DNA of 64,000 bases from Sandaracinaceae bacterium. GTDB lineage: Bacteria > Myxococcota_A > Polyangia > Polyangiales > Sandaracinaceae. Shown here piece by piece: positions 14,708-25,683 of the stretch. The notes beneath the pieces are model-generated. The model was not told the origin of the DNA and searched no databases. It saw only the letters and a list, made by a program, of their open reading frames with translations. The stretch is from positions 77,300 through 141,299 of the forward strand of contig JACKEC010000028.1 of the NCBI GenBank assembly GCA_020633195.1, in the 5' to 3' direction. The translations under genes and the position numbers were made by a program. Position 1 is the first letter of the stretch. Each line of letters opens with the position of its first letter.

Positions 14708-17224
14708 GTGATGCCCTCGGCGGTCCAAGGCGGCGATCGTGCGCCCGGGGAGGGGTTCGTCGTGCTGTGGCTCGGCGGACCTGGCCGGTGGGAGCCCGAG
14801 GTCCAGCGCCTCCTCGACGCCGAAGGGGTGCGGGTGGAGGACTCGGGCCTCGACGTGCTCGTCGAGCGCGCCAGCCAGCGCGCCCCCGACCTGATCGTCC
14901 TCACCGGCGCCGCGGCGAGCTCGCCCCGCGCGATCGTCACGCGCCTGGCCGAGTCCCACCCGTCGCGCAGCGTCCCGGTGATCGCCATCGGCCCCTCGGA
15001 GGGCGCGCGGCCCAAGCCGAAGAGCCGCTTCGGGCTCGTCGCCACGCTCGACCGGGAGGCCAGCGCCGACACCCTCTCGAAGCAGATCCTGCAGCTCCTC
15101 CGCGGGCTCTCCCGCCGCCCCGCGAAGTGGCGGATCAAGGCGGGCCGGACGGAGATCCTCGCCATCGCGGAGCGCTTCTCCCGGAACGCCCGCTCGGGGC
15201 TGCTGACGACGCGCGGCGCGGGCGCGATCGCGTTCGACAGGAGCGTGGGCGTCGCCCCGCCCCCCGAGGTGCTCGTCAGCTCCCTCGCGGGTCGCGACAT
15301 CGATCACCTGACGTTCCACGAGCGGCCGCCCGGGCGGATCCGGATCCTCGAGGAGGCGCCCCACGAGGACCAGACCTCCCCGCCCCTCGAGGGCGCGCGG
15401 ATCGTGGTGATCGACAGGGACTCGGCGCGCGCCGGGCGCCTCGCCGCCCGGATCGAGGGCGCGGGGGGTCAGGCCCGCGCGGTGGAGCTCGACCGGCTGG
15501 CCGTCGCGGCGGCGAAGTCGCTCGATCCCACCGTCATCGTCGTCGGCGCGCACGGCCTCGCGCGGAGCGCTTGCGAGGCGCTGTGGACCGAGCCGCGGCT
15601 CGTCGACGCGTCGCTGCTGGTGCTCTCGGACGCCGCGTTCGACGCCCCGCCCGCGCTGCTCCTCGCGCCCCTCGCGGATCTCTGCGCGCTCGAGATCTCG
15701 ATCCGCAAGCGCCTCACCAACGAGGAGGCGATCGCCGAGCGGCTCGAGACGCTGGGCACGGCGCGCTGGCTCAAGGTCCTCGGGCGGATGGAGCACGACG
15801 TGACCTTCCGCGTGTTCGCCGCGGCCGGCCGAGGCCGCGTCGACATCGCCGCGGGCCGGGTCCACGGCGCCGCGTTCCGACCCTCCGACACGCGGATGGC
15901 GATGATCGAGGGGCGCGCCGCGATCGACGCCCTCCTCGCGCTCCCGTTCGGCCGCGTCCTCGCGGGCCCGCCGGAGGCGCTCGCGCAGCTCGAGGGGGCG
16001 CGCGCGTCGCGCAAGATGAGCGTGATCGGGGAGGTCGCCCCGACCCCCGAGAGCAAGCCGCCCGGCGCCGCCCCGGTGGCCCAGCCCCGGGGCCTGATCG
16101 CAGCCGAGGTGGTGCTCCGGACGCCGGATCGCACGGCCAAGCCCGCCCACCGCTCGGAGCCGGTGATCCCTCGTCGGGAGGTCACCACCCAGCCTCCACC
16201 GCCTGGGCCGGACGCGCCGAGCCGTCCGTCGGGCGCGCCGATCTCGGATCTCGCCGACGACGAGGACTTCGAGATGCCGACGCGGAACTACACCGCGGAC
16301 GCCATCGCCGAGCTCCAGGCCGAGCTGCGCACGGCGGCGAAGGTCTCCGAGGCTCCGACCGAGCCCCCGCCGAAGCGGCGGGCGAAGAGCTCGCCCCCGG
16401 CCGCCGCGACGCGCTCCGATCCGCCGCCGTCACGGGTCTCGTCGCGGCCTCCGCCCGAGCCGCGACCCGTCGTCGCGGCGCTCCCCGAGCCCCTCGCGAG
16501 CCCGCCGCCCGTAGCCCCCGCGGCCGCGCCCGCGTCCTCGGGGAACACCGTCTGGTTCGCGCTCGGCGTGGTCGTGGCGATCGCCGCCGGCGGGTACGCG
16601 GCCTGGCAGCTCTCGGTCGACGACACTCCGTCGCCCCCCGTCGCGGAGCGCCCGACGCCGACGCCCGATCCCGAGCCGACGCCCGAGCCGCCGCCCGACG
16701 TCGTCGCGGAGCCCGATCCGATCCCGGATCCCGATCCGCCGCCCGAAGAGCTCGAGGGGGACCCCGAGGAGGAGCCCGTCGTCGAGCCGGATCCGGAGCC
16801 CGTGCGCGAGCCGGAGGTGCCGATCGAGCCAGGTGAGATCCAGCTCCCGCCGGAGGGCGCGACGGTCGAGCAGCTGATCGCGCAGGCCGTCGAGGCGGCG
16901 CGGCGCTCCGACTATCCTCAGTCCGAGGTGCACGCCCGGCAGGCGCTCGCCGAGTCGCCCCACAACGCCGACGCGGCCTACCGGCTCGCCGTCGCGCTCT
17001 ACCGCCAGCAGCGGCCGGACGAGGCGCTCGAGTGGGCGCAGCGCGCGGCGGAGTGGGATCCCGAGAGCCCGCGGGCGCACGCGCTCCAGGGGGACGTGTA
17101 CATGCGCACGGGGCGTTTCCAGACGGCCCTGACCGCCTATCGCGCCGCGCTCGCCATCGAGGCGAGCTTCGGCCCCGCCGAGCGAGGGCTCGAGCGGCTC
17201 CGGGCTCGCGGCGTCACCGATTGA
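14708..17224 (+). CDS. Degenerate receiver-domain/TPR membrane protein
   Basis: An 838-residue modular protein. Residues about 15-115 and about 225-325 resemble CheY-like receiver folds, but the strand that should end in the phospho-acceptor Asp reads DLIVLTGA and VIVVGAHG, so both appear non-phosphorylatable. Between and after them are two segments resembling DUF4388/PatA-type modules (about 140-200 and 345-420; GRGRVDIAAGRVHGAAF). A Pro-rich stretch leads to one membrane helix near 617-635. After a Pro/Glu/Asp linker comes a TPR region (about 720-835). It is probably a signalling scaffold without enzymatic activity. GTG 14708 or ATG 14711 may be the start. Confidence 0.7.
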   Translation: MMPSAVQGGDRAPGEGFVVLWLGGPGRWEPEVQRLLDAEGVRVEDSGLDVLVERASQRAPDLIVLTGAAASSPRAIVTRLAESHPSRSVPVIAIGPSEGARPKPKSRFGLVATLDREASADTLSKQILQLLRGLSRRPAKWRIKAGRTEILAIAERFSRNARSGLLTTRGAGAIAFDRSVGVAPPPEVLVSSLAGRDIDHLTFHERPPGRIRILEEAPHEDQTSPPLEGARIVVIDRDSARAGRLAARIEGAGGQARAVELDRLAVAAAKSLDPTVIVVGAHGLARSACEALWTEPRLVDASLLVLSDAAFDAPPALLLAPLADLCALEISIRKRLTNEEAIAERLETLGTARWLKVLGRMEHDVTFRVFAAAGRGRVDIAAGRVHGAAFRPSDTRMAMIEGRAAIDALLALPFGRVLAGPPEALAQLEGARASRKMSVIGEVAPTPESKPPGAAPVAQPRGLIAAEVVLRTPDRTAKPAHRSEPVIPRREVTTQPPPPGPDAPSRPSGAPISDLADDEDFEMPTRNYTADAIAELQAELRTAAKVSEAPTEPPPKRRAKSSPPAAATRSDPPPSRVSSRPPPEPRPVVAALPEPLASPPPVAPAAAPASSGNTVWFALGVVVAIAAGGYAAWQLSVDDTPSPPVAERPTPTPDPEPTPEPPPDVVAEPDPIPDPDPPPEELEGDPEEEPVVEPDPEPVREPEVPIEPGEIQLPPEGATVEQLIAQAVEAARRSDYPQSEVHARQALAESPHNADAAYRLAVALYRQQRPDEALEWAQRAAEWDPESPRAHALQGDVYMRTGRFQTALTAYRAALAIEASFGPAERGLERLRARGVTD

Positions 17225-17255
17225 CGAAGGCCCCCGTGTCCGCGACGTTGGGGGC

Positions 17256-18455
17256 GTGCGAGCCGCACTCGTCACGGTGGCGCTCCTTGTCGGCTGCGAT
17301 CCGCTCGCGGGGCTGACCGTGGTCGGCGACGACCCGAGCGACGCCCCCATCGCGGGGCTCGACGCGTCGTGGATGGAGCGCTTTGTGCGAGGCGACGCGG
17401 TGTTCGACACGCCCTACCGGGAGAGCCAGGGCCTCGGCCCGCTCTACATCCGGCAGGCGTGCTCGTCGTGTCACGCGGCGGACGCGCGGGGCCCGGGCGT
17501 GGTGCGCAGGATGGTGCTCGTCGACGCCGACGGAGCGCCGCTCGCGGATCAGTCCGGCCTCGCCTTCGGGCCCGTGGTCCGACCTCAGCTCGCCGCGGGC
17601 GCCACGGTGGGGATCGTGCCGCCGGAGGGCGTCGACGTCTGGGTCGCGCCGCGGCTGCCGCCGGCGGTGTTCGCGCGCGGCTACCTCGAGGCGATCGCCG
17701 ACTCGGAGATCGAGCGCGTGGAGACCGCGCAGGCGAGCGAGGCCGACGGAGTGAGCGGGCGCATCCACCGGGTGCCCTGGCAGTCCGAAGCGAACCCCGA
17801 GCCGGGCGGGTTCCACACCCTCGGGCCCGGGAGCGTCGGGCAGATCGGGCGCTTCGGGCTCAAGGCGCGGATCGCGACCCTCGACGAGTTCGCGGCGGAC
17901 GCGTTCCAGGGCGACATGGGGATCACGAGCCCGCTCCGACCGGACGAGCTGCCGAACCCGGACGCGCAGACCGACGACGAGCAGCCCGGGGTCGACATCG
18001 ACGCCGCGACGGTCAACGTGGCCGGCGACTACGTCCGGATGCTCGCGATCCCCGCTCGCGCGGCGCCCCCGGAGGGCGCGCCCGAGGCGTTCGCCGCGAT
18101 GGGGTGCGCGACCTGTCACGTGCCCTCGCTGCGCACGCGGGCGGACTACCCGATCCCCCAGCTCCGCGACGTCGACGCGCCGGTCTACACGGACCTGCTC
18201 CTGCACGACATGGGGCCGGAGCTCGCCGACGCGACGGGCGACCTCGACGCCAGCGCGTCCGAGTGGCGCACCGCCCCGCTCGTGGGCATGAGGCACCTCT
18301 CGGCGTACCTCCACGACGGCCGCGCGCCGACGGTCGAGGACGCGATCCGCATGCACGGCGGGGAAGGCTCGGAGGCGGCCGCGTCGGTCGGCCGCTTCGC
18401 CGAGGCGCCGCCCGAGCAGCGTCAGCTCGTCTTGCAATTCATCAACGGACTCTGA
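17256..18455 (+). CDS. Di-heme oxidoreductase-like lipoprotein (DUF1111/DHOR family)
   Basis: A 399-residue exported c-type cytochrome. It has two heme-attachment motifs, CSSCH (about 69-73) and CATCH (about 284-288), as in the DUF1111 di-heme oxidoreductase/putative peroxidase family. The family block HLSAYLHDGRAPTVEDAIRMHGGE lies at about 347-370. The N-terminus has a lipobox-like LLVGC at about 10-14. It starts only 31 bases after the previous stop and lies 2 bases upstream of an imelysin gene, a pairing common in iron-acquisition loci. It probably carries out electron transfer or iron redox chemistry in the periplasm. No Fur box was recognised. Confidence 0.85.
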   Translation: MRAALVTVALLVGCDPLAGLTVVGDDPSDAPIAGLDASWMERFVRGDAVFDTPYRESQGLGPLYIRQACSSCHAADARGPGVVRRMVLVDADGAPLADQSGLAFGPVVRPQLAAGATVGIVPPEGVDVWVAPRLPPAVFARGYLEAIADSEIERVETAQASEADGVSGRIHRVPWQSEANPEPGGFHTLGPGSVGQIGRFGLKARIATLDEFAADAFQGDMGITSPLRPDELPNPDAQTDDEQPGVDIDAATVNVAGDYVRMLAIPARAAPPEGAPEAFAAMGCATCHVPSLRTRADYPIPQLRDVDAPVYTDLLLHDMGPELADATGDLDASASEWRTAPLVGMRHLSAYLHDGRAPTVEDAIRMHGGEGSEAAASVGRFAEAPPEQRQLVLQFINGL

Positions 18456-18457
18456 CC

Positions 18458-19468
18458 ATGAATCGGCTCCCCCTCGTGTTGCTCGTGACGCTGCTCGGAT
18501 CGTGCGCCGCCGATCCCGAGACGACCGCCACGCTGGCGGTGAAGGACTCCATCGACGCGGAGCTGACGGAGCTGCACGCGGCCGTCGTCGAGCTGCGCGA
18601 GGCCGCGCCGGAGCCCGACGCGGACGGATGGAACCCCACCGACGATCGGCCCGCGCTCGAGGCGATGCGCGCGGCGTGGCTGCGCGCGCGCGTGGCCTAC
18701 GAGCACATCGAGGGGGCCATCGCGGTCCTCTTCCCGCACATCGATCAGAGCACCGACCAGCGGTACGACGCGTTCATCGAGGTGGCCGGCGACACGAACC
18801 TCTTCGACCGCACCGGAGTGACCGGGATGCACGCGGTCGAGCGGATCCTGTGGGCGGGCGAGCACCCGGCCGAGGTGGTCGCGTTCGAGTCGGCGCTGAC
18901 GGGCTATCAGGAGGCGCGCACCCCCTCGAACGAGGCGGAGGCCCGCGCCTTCCGGGACGAGCTGCTGCAGCGGCTGATCGAGGACGTCACGACGATGCGC
19001 GATCAGTTCGCGCCGCTCGCGCTCGATCCCGCGGCGGCGTTCCGCGGGGTCGTCGGCTCGATGCAGGAGCAGTTCGAGAAGGTGCGCCTCGCCGCGACCG
19101 GCGAGGACGAGTCGCGCTACTCGCAGCTCACGCTCGCCGACATGCGCGCCAACCTCGCGGGCGGCCGCACGATCTACGGCTCGTTCGCCGAGTGGGTGCG
19201 CTCCGTCGACGGGGGCGCGGAGCGGGACGCTCGCATCGCCGCGGGCTTCGATCGCGTCGCCGCCGCCTACGCCGCGGTGCCGGGGGACTCGTTGCCGCCG
19301 GTCCCCGAGGGCTGGAACCCCGACGCGCCCGATCCGTCGCAGCTCGCGACGCCCTATGGCCAGCTCTGGCAGCTGCTCTCGACCGAGGCGGACCCCGCGA
19401 CCGAAGGGAGCCTCGTGGCGGCGATGAACGACGCCGCCGACTCGATCGGGATCCCGACGCTGCCCTGA
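18458..19468 (+). CDS. Imelysin-family (M75/EfeO-like) lipoprotein
   Basis: A 336-residue lipoprotein (lipobox LLGSC near residue 14). It carries the imelysin GxHxxE motif as GMHAVERILW (about 126-135) and the helical-bundle segments expected of the EfeO/imelysin fold, including YEHIEGAIAVLFPHID. Despite the old name insulin-cleaving peptidase, members are thought to bind iron at the cell surface rather than cut proteins. The ATG is 2 bases after the di-heme gene stop, so the two form one unit, plausibly iron capture coupled to redox conversion. Confidence 0.85.
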   Translation: MNRLPLVLLVTLLGSCAADPETTATLAVKDSIDAELTELHAAVVELREAAPEPDADGWNPTDDRPALEAMRAAWLRARVAYEHIEGAIAVLFPHIDQSTDQRYDAFIEVAGDTNLFDRTGVTGMHAVERILWAGEHPAEVVAFESALTGYQEARTPSNEAEARAFRDELLQRLIEDVTTMRDQFAPLALDPAAAFRGVVGSMQEQFEKVRLAATGEDESRYSQLTLADMRANLAGGRTIYGSFAEWVRSVDGGAERDARIAAGFDRVAAAYAAVPGDSLPPVPEGWNPDAPDPSQLATPYGQLWQLLSTEADPATEGSLVAAMNDAADSIGIPTLP

Positions 19469-19477
19469 GCGGACAGC

Positions 19478-20299
19478 TTACGCGCGGCCGTGCGCGGCGT
19501 AGAGCGCGGCGACCTCGTCGGTGCTCGTCATCACGCTCGAGTCGAGGGAGCGGAAGAACGCCGCCGTCGCCGCGCACGCCGCGAGGGTGTCGGTCCCCGG
19601 CTCGGGCATCCGCCGCCACACCCACACCGTCGGGTCCTGCGTCGCCTCGATGATCTGCTCGGTGAGATCCGGCGGCGCGCTGACCTGCGCGGCCTCGATC
19701 GCGTAGCCCAGCGTCTGGTGCGCCAGCGCGAGGACCGCGAAGCGGGGATCGAGGAAGTCCATCGAGAGCCACTTGGGCTTCTCCTGGCTCATCTGGTTCA
19801 GCACCGCGAGGAACGCGTTGACCGCGTAGACCGCCGCGATGCGGCGCTGCCGCGCCCGCAGGTCGCCGAGGATCTCCACGGGATCGCCGCGGCGCCCCTC
19901 GAGGTGCCTCGACAGGACCTCGGTGATCATCGCGACGTGCGCCTCGGCCGCCTGGAGCGCGTCCCACAGGATGAGCCCGCGGAGGTCCCGCGGGGGCTGC
20001 ATGTGATACTGCTCGACGAGGTCGGCGAAGGTCTGATCGGCGGCCATCCGCTCGGCCACGATGTCCGCCCACGCGTTGCAGGTCGCGTCGATCTCGATGA
20101 GCCGGTCGCGATCCGCGCTGCGTTGCCCTCGACTCGGACGCGCGCTGACGGGGGAGAGGTCGGCGCGGGAGGCATCGCCGGCGCCGTTCCCGGGCTTCTC
20201 GGGCTTGCCAGACGCCGCGGTCTTCTTCGCCGTCTTGGTCTTCTTGGTAGCCGTTTTGGCCTTCGTGCTCGTCCCCCGAGTACCCATGCGGCGGAGCAT
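19478..20299 (-). CDS. Unknown protein with Lys/Ala-rich N-terminus
   Basis: A 273-residue (or 269 if the ATG at 20287 is used) soluble protein. The first 35 residues are a histone H1-like Lys/Ala/Thr tail (STKAKTATKKTKTAKKTA). After a Pro/Gly linker there is a helical domain of about 210 residues with no recognised motif (LILWDALQAAEAHVAMI, then VWVWRRMPEPGTDTL). The basic tail suggests nucleic-acid or polyphosphate contact. The gene is divergent from the kinase gene at 20353, and a 21-bp palindrome lies between the two starts. Confidence 0.65.
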   Translation of the reverse strand: MLRRMGTRGTSTKAKTATKKTKTAKKTAASGKPEKPGNGAGDASRADLSPVSARPSRGQRSADRDRLIEIDATCNAWADIVAERMAADQTFADLVEQYHMQPPRDLRGLILWDALQAAEAHVAMITEVLSRHLEGRRGDPVEILGDLRARQRRIAAVYAVNAFLAVLNQMSQEKPKWLSMDFLDPRFAVLALAHQTLGYAIEAAQVSAPPDLTEQIIEATQDPTVWVWRRMPEPGTDTLAACAATAAFFRSLDSSVMTSTDEVAALYAAHGRA

Positions 20300-20301
20300 G
20301 A

Positions 20302-20322
20302 CACGCGATCCCCGATCGCGTG
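20302..20322. promoter_or_regulatory. 21-bp palindrome between divergent genes
   Basis: CACGCGATC-CCC-GATCGCGTG is a perfect 9-bp dyad with a 3-base centre. It lies 3 bases upstream of the minus-strand start at 20299 and 31 upstream of the plus-strand start at 20353. This is a good candidate operator controlling both directions. Confidence 0.5.
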
Positions 20323-20338
20323 ACCCGAAGTGTACGTG

Positions 20339-20344
20339 TAGGCT
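20339..20344 (+). promoter_or_regulatory. TAGGCT, likely -10 element
   Basis: Ends 8 bases before the ATG at 20353; supports 20353 over the in-frame GTG at 20320 as the start. Confidence 0.35.
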
Positions 20345-20352
20345 TTCGCAGG

Positions 20353-21863
<1,511 letters not shown>

Positions 21864-21888
<25 letters not shown>

Positions 21889-22757
21889 TCGCGCTCATCG
21901 CGCTCGTCGCGCTCGTCGCGCCTGGCTCGGCGCGCGCGCAGGACGAGTCGGACGAGGCGGCGGAGGCCGTGGTCGGGGAGGCCGAGGCCCCTCGCCCGCC
22001 GACGCCCGAGGAGGACGCGCGCGCCCGCGAGCTGTTCCAGCTCGGTGATCAGCTCTACGAGCACGGCCAGTACGACGCGGCCATCGACGCCTTCGAGGAG
22101 GCCTATCGGCTGAGCCACCGACCGCTCATGCTCTTCAACCTCGCCAATGCGCAGGAGCGCGCTGGCTACCTCGAGGCGGCCGCGACGAGCCTCGAGGGGT
22201 ACGTCGATCACGCGCCCGCCGACGAGCGGGTGGCGGTGGCCAACCGGATCGCGGCGCTGCGAGAGCGGATCGCGGCCGCCCACGTCGAGCCCACGCCGGT
22301 CGAGTCCGTCGAGCCCACGGTGACGCCCGAGCCGACGCCCGCGCCGACGCCCGCGCCGAGGGTGCAGCCCGAGCCGAGCCCGCCGCCACCTCCCGGGCCC
22401 GACTTCACGCCCGCCGCGGTTCTGCTCGGCGTCGCCGGAGCCTTCCTCGTCACTGGGATCGGCCTCGGCGCGGGGGCCCTCGACCTCCGCTCGCAGGTCG
22501 ACGCGCGGTGCTCCGAGACGAGCGACGGACGGCACGTCTGTCCAGCCGACGTGGAGCCCTCGATCGCCGACGACGCGCTCCTGAGCGGCCTCGCGGACGC
22601 CTCGTTCGGACTCGCCGCGGTCGGAGCGGCGTTGGGGGTATACTTCCTCGCCGATGCGCTCTCGGGGGGAAGCGAGCGAGAGACCGAGGCGTCCATCGAG
22701 GCCGGTGGCGCGGTCTTGCCAGGAGCGGTCGCGGTCTCGGTTCGTGCGCGCTTCTGA
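21864..22757 (+). CDS. Exported TPR protein
   Basis: A 297-residue protein from GTG 21864, with a signal peptide ending in SARAQ. It has a TPR-like pair (about 45-120; LFQLGDQLYEHGQYDAAIDAFEEAYRL with later AGYLEAAATSLEGYV), a Pro/Thr-rich linker, and two hydrophobic segments (about 170-190 and 240-265). The GTG lies inside the end of the kinase gene, so expression is coupled. It is probably a periplasmic or membrane partner of the kinase, since kinase-TPR-protein gene pairs recur in this window (60569-62940). Confidence 0.7.
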
Positions 22758-24147
22758 GATCCTCTTCGCGCTGAGCCTCGCGGGGTGCTCGCTGACCGCG
22801 TCGCACGCCGATCCGTGTGAGAGCACCGCGGAGTGCCGCGCCGCCTTCGGGCTCGGCAGCGCGTGCGGCGACGACGGCTTCTGCCAGCCGGTGGGCGTCC
22901 ACCCGCGCTGCGAGCGCGCGTTCCCGGCGAACCTCCTCTCGGAGGGCCCGCTCTACAGGGGCGCGTTCGTGATCGGCGCGATCGCCGACGAGTCGGTCGA
23001 GACCCACCGCGCGCGTCAGAACGCCGTGCAGCTCGCCCTCTCCGAGGCGCGGGATCAGGGCGGCATCGACGGTCAGCTCGTCGGCGTGGTCTTCTGCACC
23101 AACGAGGTCGACCCCTCGATCGACGACCTCGACCAGCGCGGCGCGACGGAGGCCGTCACGCGCTACCTCGTCGAGGAGCTCGCGGTGACGGCGATCGTCG
23201 GGCCGCCGTCGTCGGACGCGACCAGCGCCGCGTTCGCCATCGCGGCGCCGCTCGACGCGCTCGTCATCTCGCCGTCCGCGACGAGCCCCGCGCTCACCGC
23301 GCTCGAGCCCGCCGCGACGGACGCGATGCCCGGTCTCTTGTGGCGCACGGTCCCCCCGGACTCGCTGCAGGGCCGGGTGATCGCGGGCGACCTCGACATG
23401 CGCGGGGTGAGCCGCGTCGCCCTGATCCTGCAGGACTCGTCCTACGGCAACGGGCTCGCCGACGTCATCGAGGAGTACTACGGCGGAGCCGTGGAGCGGT
23501 TCCCGTTCTCCACCCCGAGCGGGCGCAACTCCGCCGCGACGAGCGCGGGCTCGGGCGACTTCGAGGAGGTCGTGTTCATCTCGTCACAGACGTCCGACGC
23601 GTCCGCGTTCCTCCTCTTCGCCGAGTCGTTCGCCGGCTTCGCGGACAAGCAGCTCTTCTTGACGGACTCCGCCAAGAACCTGGACCTGCTGACGGACGCG
23701 CGCGCCGCGGCGGCCGTCTTCCCGCGGGTCCGCGGGAGCGCTCCGGCGCCGCTCGCGGGCGTGGCCTACGACGCCTTCCTCGCGTCGTATCGCGCCGAGT
23801 TCGGCGAGGACGCGCGCTCCTTCTCGTTCGCCGCCAACGCGCACGACGCGGCCTGGCTGACGCTCCTCGGGGCCTCGTGGGCGGGTCTTCAGGAGCCCGA
23901 CCTCGGGGGGCGCTCGCTCGCGCGAGGCCTGCGCCACCTGTCGGGCGGCGTGCCCGTCACCCTCGGCGCCGACGTGCTCACCACCGCGCGCGACAGGTTC
24001 CGGCTCGGCGAGGCGATCGACATCGAGGGCGTCTCGGGCGCGCTCGACTACGACCCCGTCCTCGAGGAGACGAGCGCGCCGGTCGAGATCTGGACCATCG
24101 ACGCGGGGGCGACCGGGTTCGTCTCGGAGTACGAAGTGACGCCGTGA
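22744..24147 (+). CDS. Periplasmic-binding-protein-like lipoprotein (type I fold)
   Basis: A 467-residue lipoprotein (lipobox SLAGC at about 14-18) with a short Cys-rich neck (CESTAECRAAFG) and then a Leu/Ile/Val-binding-protein-like fold. Typical blocks are present: FVIGAIADES at the domain start, VTAIVGPPSSDATSAAFAIA (about 156-175), and SRVALILQDSSYGNGLAD (about 223-240). No ABC permease or ATPase gene is nearby. Instead the stop overlaps the GTG of a sensor histidine kinase by 4 bases. The likely role is ligand capture for signalling rather than transport (inference). Ligand unknown. Confidence 0.75.
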   Translation: MRASEILFALSLAGCSLTASHADPCESTAECRAAFGLGSACGDDGFCQPVGVHPRCERAFPANLLSEGPLYRGAFVIGAIADESVETHRARQNAVQLALSEARDQGGIDGQLVGVVFCTNEVDPSIDDLDQRGATEAVTRYLVEELAVTAIVGPPSSDATSAAFAIAAPLDALVISPSATSPALTALEPAATDAMPGLLWRTVPPDSLQGRVIAGDLDMRGVSRVALILQDSSYGNGLADVIEEYYGGAVERFPFSTPSGRNSAATSAGSGDFEEVVFISSQTSDASAFLLFAESFAGFADKQLFLTDSAKNLDLLTDARAAAAVFPRVRGSAPAPLAGVAYDAFLASYRAEFGEDARSFSFAANAHDAAWLTLLGASWAGLQEPDLGGRSLARGLRHLSGGVPVTLGADVLTTARDRFRLGEAIDIEGVSGALDYDPVLEETSAPVEIWTIDAGATGFVSEYEVTP

Positions 24148-25679
24148 GCGCCACCCGCGAGCTCGCGTTTCGCACGGCCGTGCTGCTCGCCGTCGCGAGC
24201 GGCGTGGTCGCGACCGCCTCGGCGCTCGGCGTTCGTGGGACCCCCGCGCTGGCCGCGACGGGCATGGGCGCGCTGGCCACCGTCGTCTACCTCCTCGCCG
24301 CCGCCATGCTCCGATCGGGGCGGGGGCTCGAGCTGGTGACGCGCGCGATCGCGATCCCGCTCGCCGTCGCTGTGAGCGCCTGGGCCTGGTCGGCGGAGTG
24401 GCCGGTGGCCGGCGCGGGGCTCACCGTGCCGGCGCTCGTGGCCGGGCTCGCGGGTCGCCCGGTGCGCGCCGGGGTGCAGGGCGCGGTGTGCGTCGCCCTC
24501 GCCGCGGCCGTCGCGCTCCGGGTCGGGATCGACGCTCGATGGGGGATCGCCGTCGCGTGCACGACGATCGCGGCGGTCGCGGGCGTGCTCGTGGCGATGG
24601 CGCGGGGCCGCGCGGGGGCGAGCAGCCCGCTCGGGCGCGCGCTCTTCTCGAGCCTGCCGATGGGGGTGCTGATCGTCGAGGCCGGGCGCGTGGTCCGCGC
24701 GAACCCGGCGATCGGGGCGCTCACGCGGCAGGCGCCCGAGGCGCTGGTGGGTCTGCCGCTGTTGCACGTGATCGCGCCCGCGGATCGAGACGCGGTCGAG
24801 AAGCACGTCGCGTCGACGGAGGCGCGCGCCCTCGACGTCCGCGTCCGGCGCGCGGACGGAACGCTCTGCGACGCCACGTTGACCGTGGCGCCGCTCGACG
24901 CGCTGCAGCTCGTGCTCGTCCAGGACCGATCGGACCGCGCGAAGGCGGAGCGGGCGAAGGACGAGTTCCTCTCGACGGTGAGCCACGAGCTCCGGACCCC
25001 GCTCGCGTCGATCCACGGCGCGCTCGGGCTGATCGAGGGCGGGGCGGCGGGCGAGGTCAGCGACAAGGCTCACGAGCTCGTCGCGCTCGGCCGTCGCAAC
25101 ACGGATCGCCTGCTGCGGCTGGTCAACGACCTGCTCGACCTCAAGCGGCTCGAGGCCGGTCGGATGAAGCTGCGGCGCCGCGCCCTCGATCCCGCCGAGT
25201 CGGTGAAGGCCGCGCTCGACGGGCTCGCCGTGATCGCCGCCGACGCGGGCGTCGAGCTCGAAGCGCGCGGCGGGACCGCCCTCTCGATCTGGGCCGACCC
25301 CGATCGCGTGGTGCAGGTGCTCACCAACCTCGTCTCGAACGCGATCAAGTTCTCGCCCGAGGGCTCGGCGGTGACCGTCTCGATCGCGCACCGCGCGCGC
25401 TTCGTCCGCTTCACCGTCTCGGACCGCGGGCCCGGGATCCCCGAGGACGAGCAGGAGCGCCTCTTCTCCCGCTTCCAGCAGCTCGACCAGTCGGACGCGC
25501 GCTCCATCCAGGGCAGCGGGCTCGGCCTCGCCATCGCGCAGGCGATCGTGCGCCAGCACGGCGGCGAGATCGGGATCGAGTCGGCCGCCGAAGGGACCAC
25601 GTTCTATTTCGAGCTGCCGGTGGCCGAGGCCGACTCCGACTCCATGGACATGGACAGCGTCGTGGTGCCTCGTTCGTGA
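24144..25679 (+). CDS. Membrane sensor histidine kinase with PAS-like domain
   Basis: A 511-residue protein. Residues about 8-155 hold six or so hydrophobic helices. Residues about 170-265 look like a PAS domain (VLIVEAGRVVRANPAIGALT). The HisKA box SHELRTPLASIHG carries the phospho-acceptor His281, followed by the N box NLVSNAIKFS and G boxes DRGPGIPE and GSGLGLAI. All are intact. No response-regulator gene lies next to it. The C-terminal tail (DSMDMDSVVVPRS) is unusual. GTG 24144 overlaps the binding-protein stop (GTGA). Confidence 0.9.
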   Translation: MSATRELAFRTAVLLAVASGVVATASALGVRGTPALAATGMGALATVVYLLAAAMLRSGRGLELVTRAIAIPLAVAVSAWAWSAEWPVAGAGLTVPALVAGLAGRPVRAGVQGAVCVALAAAVALRVGIDARWGIAVACTTIAAVAGVLVAMARGRAGASSPLGRALFSSLPMGVLIVEAGRVVRANPAIGALTRQAPEALVGLPLLHVIAPADRDAVEKHVASTEARALDVRVRRADGTLCDATLTVAPLDALQLVLVQDRSDRAKAERAKDEFLSTVSHELRTPLASIHGALGLIEGGAAGEVSDKAHELVALGRRNTDRLLRLVNDLLDLKRLEAGRMKLRRRALDPAESVKAALDGLAVIAADAGVELEARGGTALSIWADPDRVVQVLTNLVSNAIKFSPEGSAVTVSIAHRARFVRFTVSDRGPGIPEDEQERLFSRFQQLDQSDARSIQGSGLGLAIAQAIVRQHGGEIGIESAAEGTTFYFELPVAEADSDSMDMDSVVVPRS

Positions 25680-25683
25680 TTAC

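Noticed and set aside
17225..17255. Fur-box search upstream of the di-heme/imelysin pair
   Set aside because: The 31-base gap is GC-rich and shows no GATAAT-type repeats.
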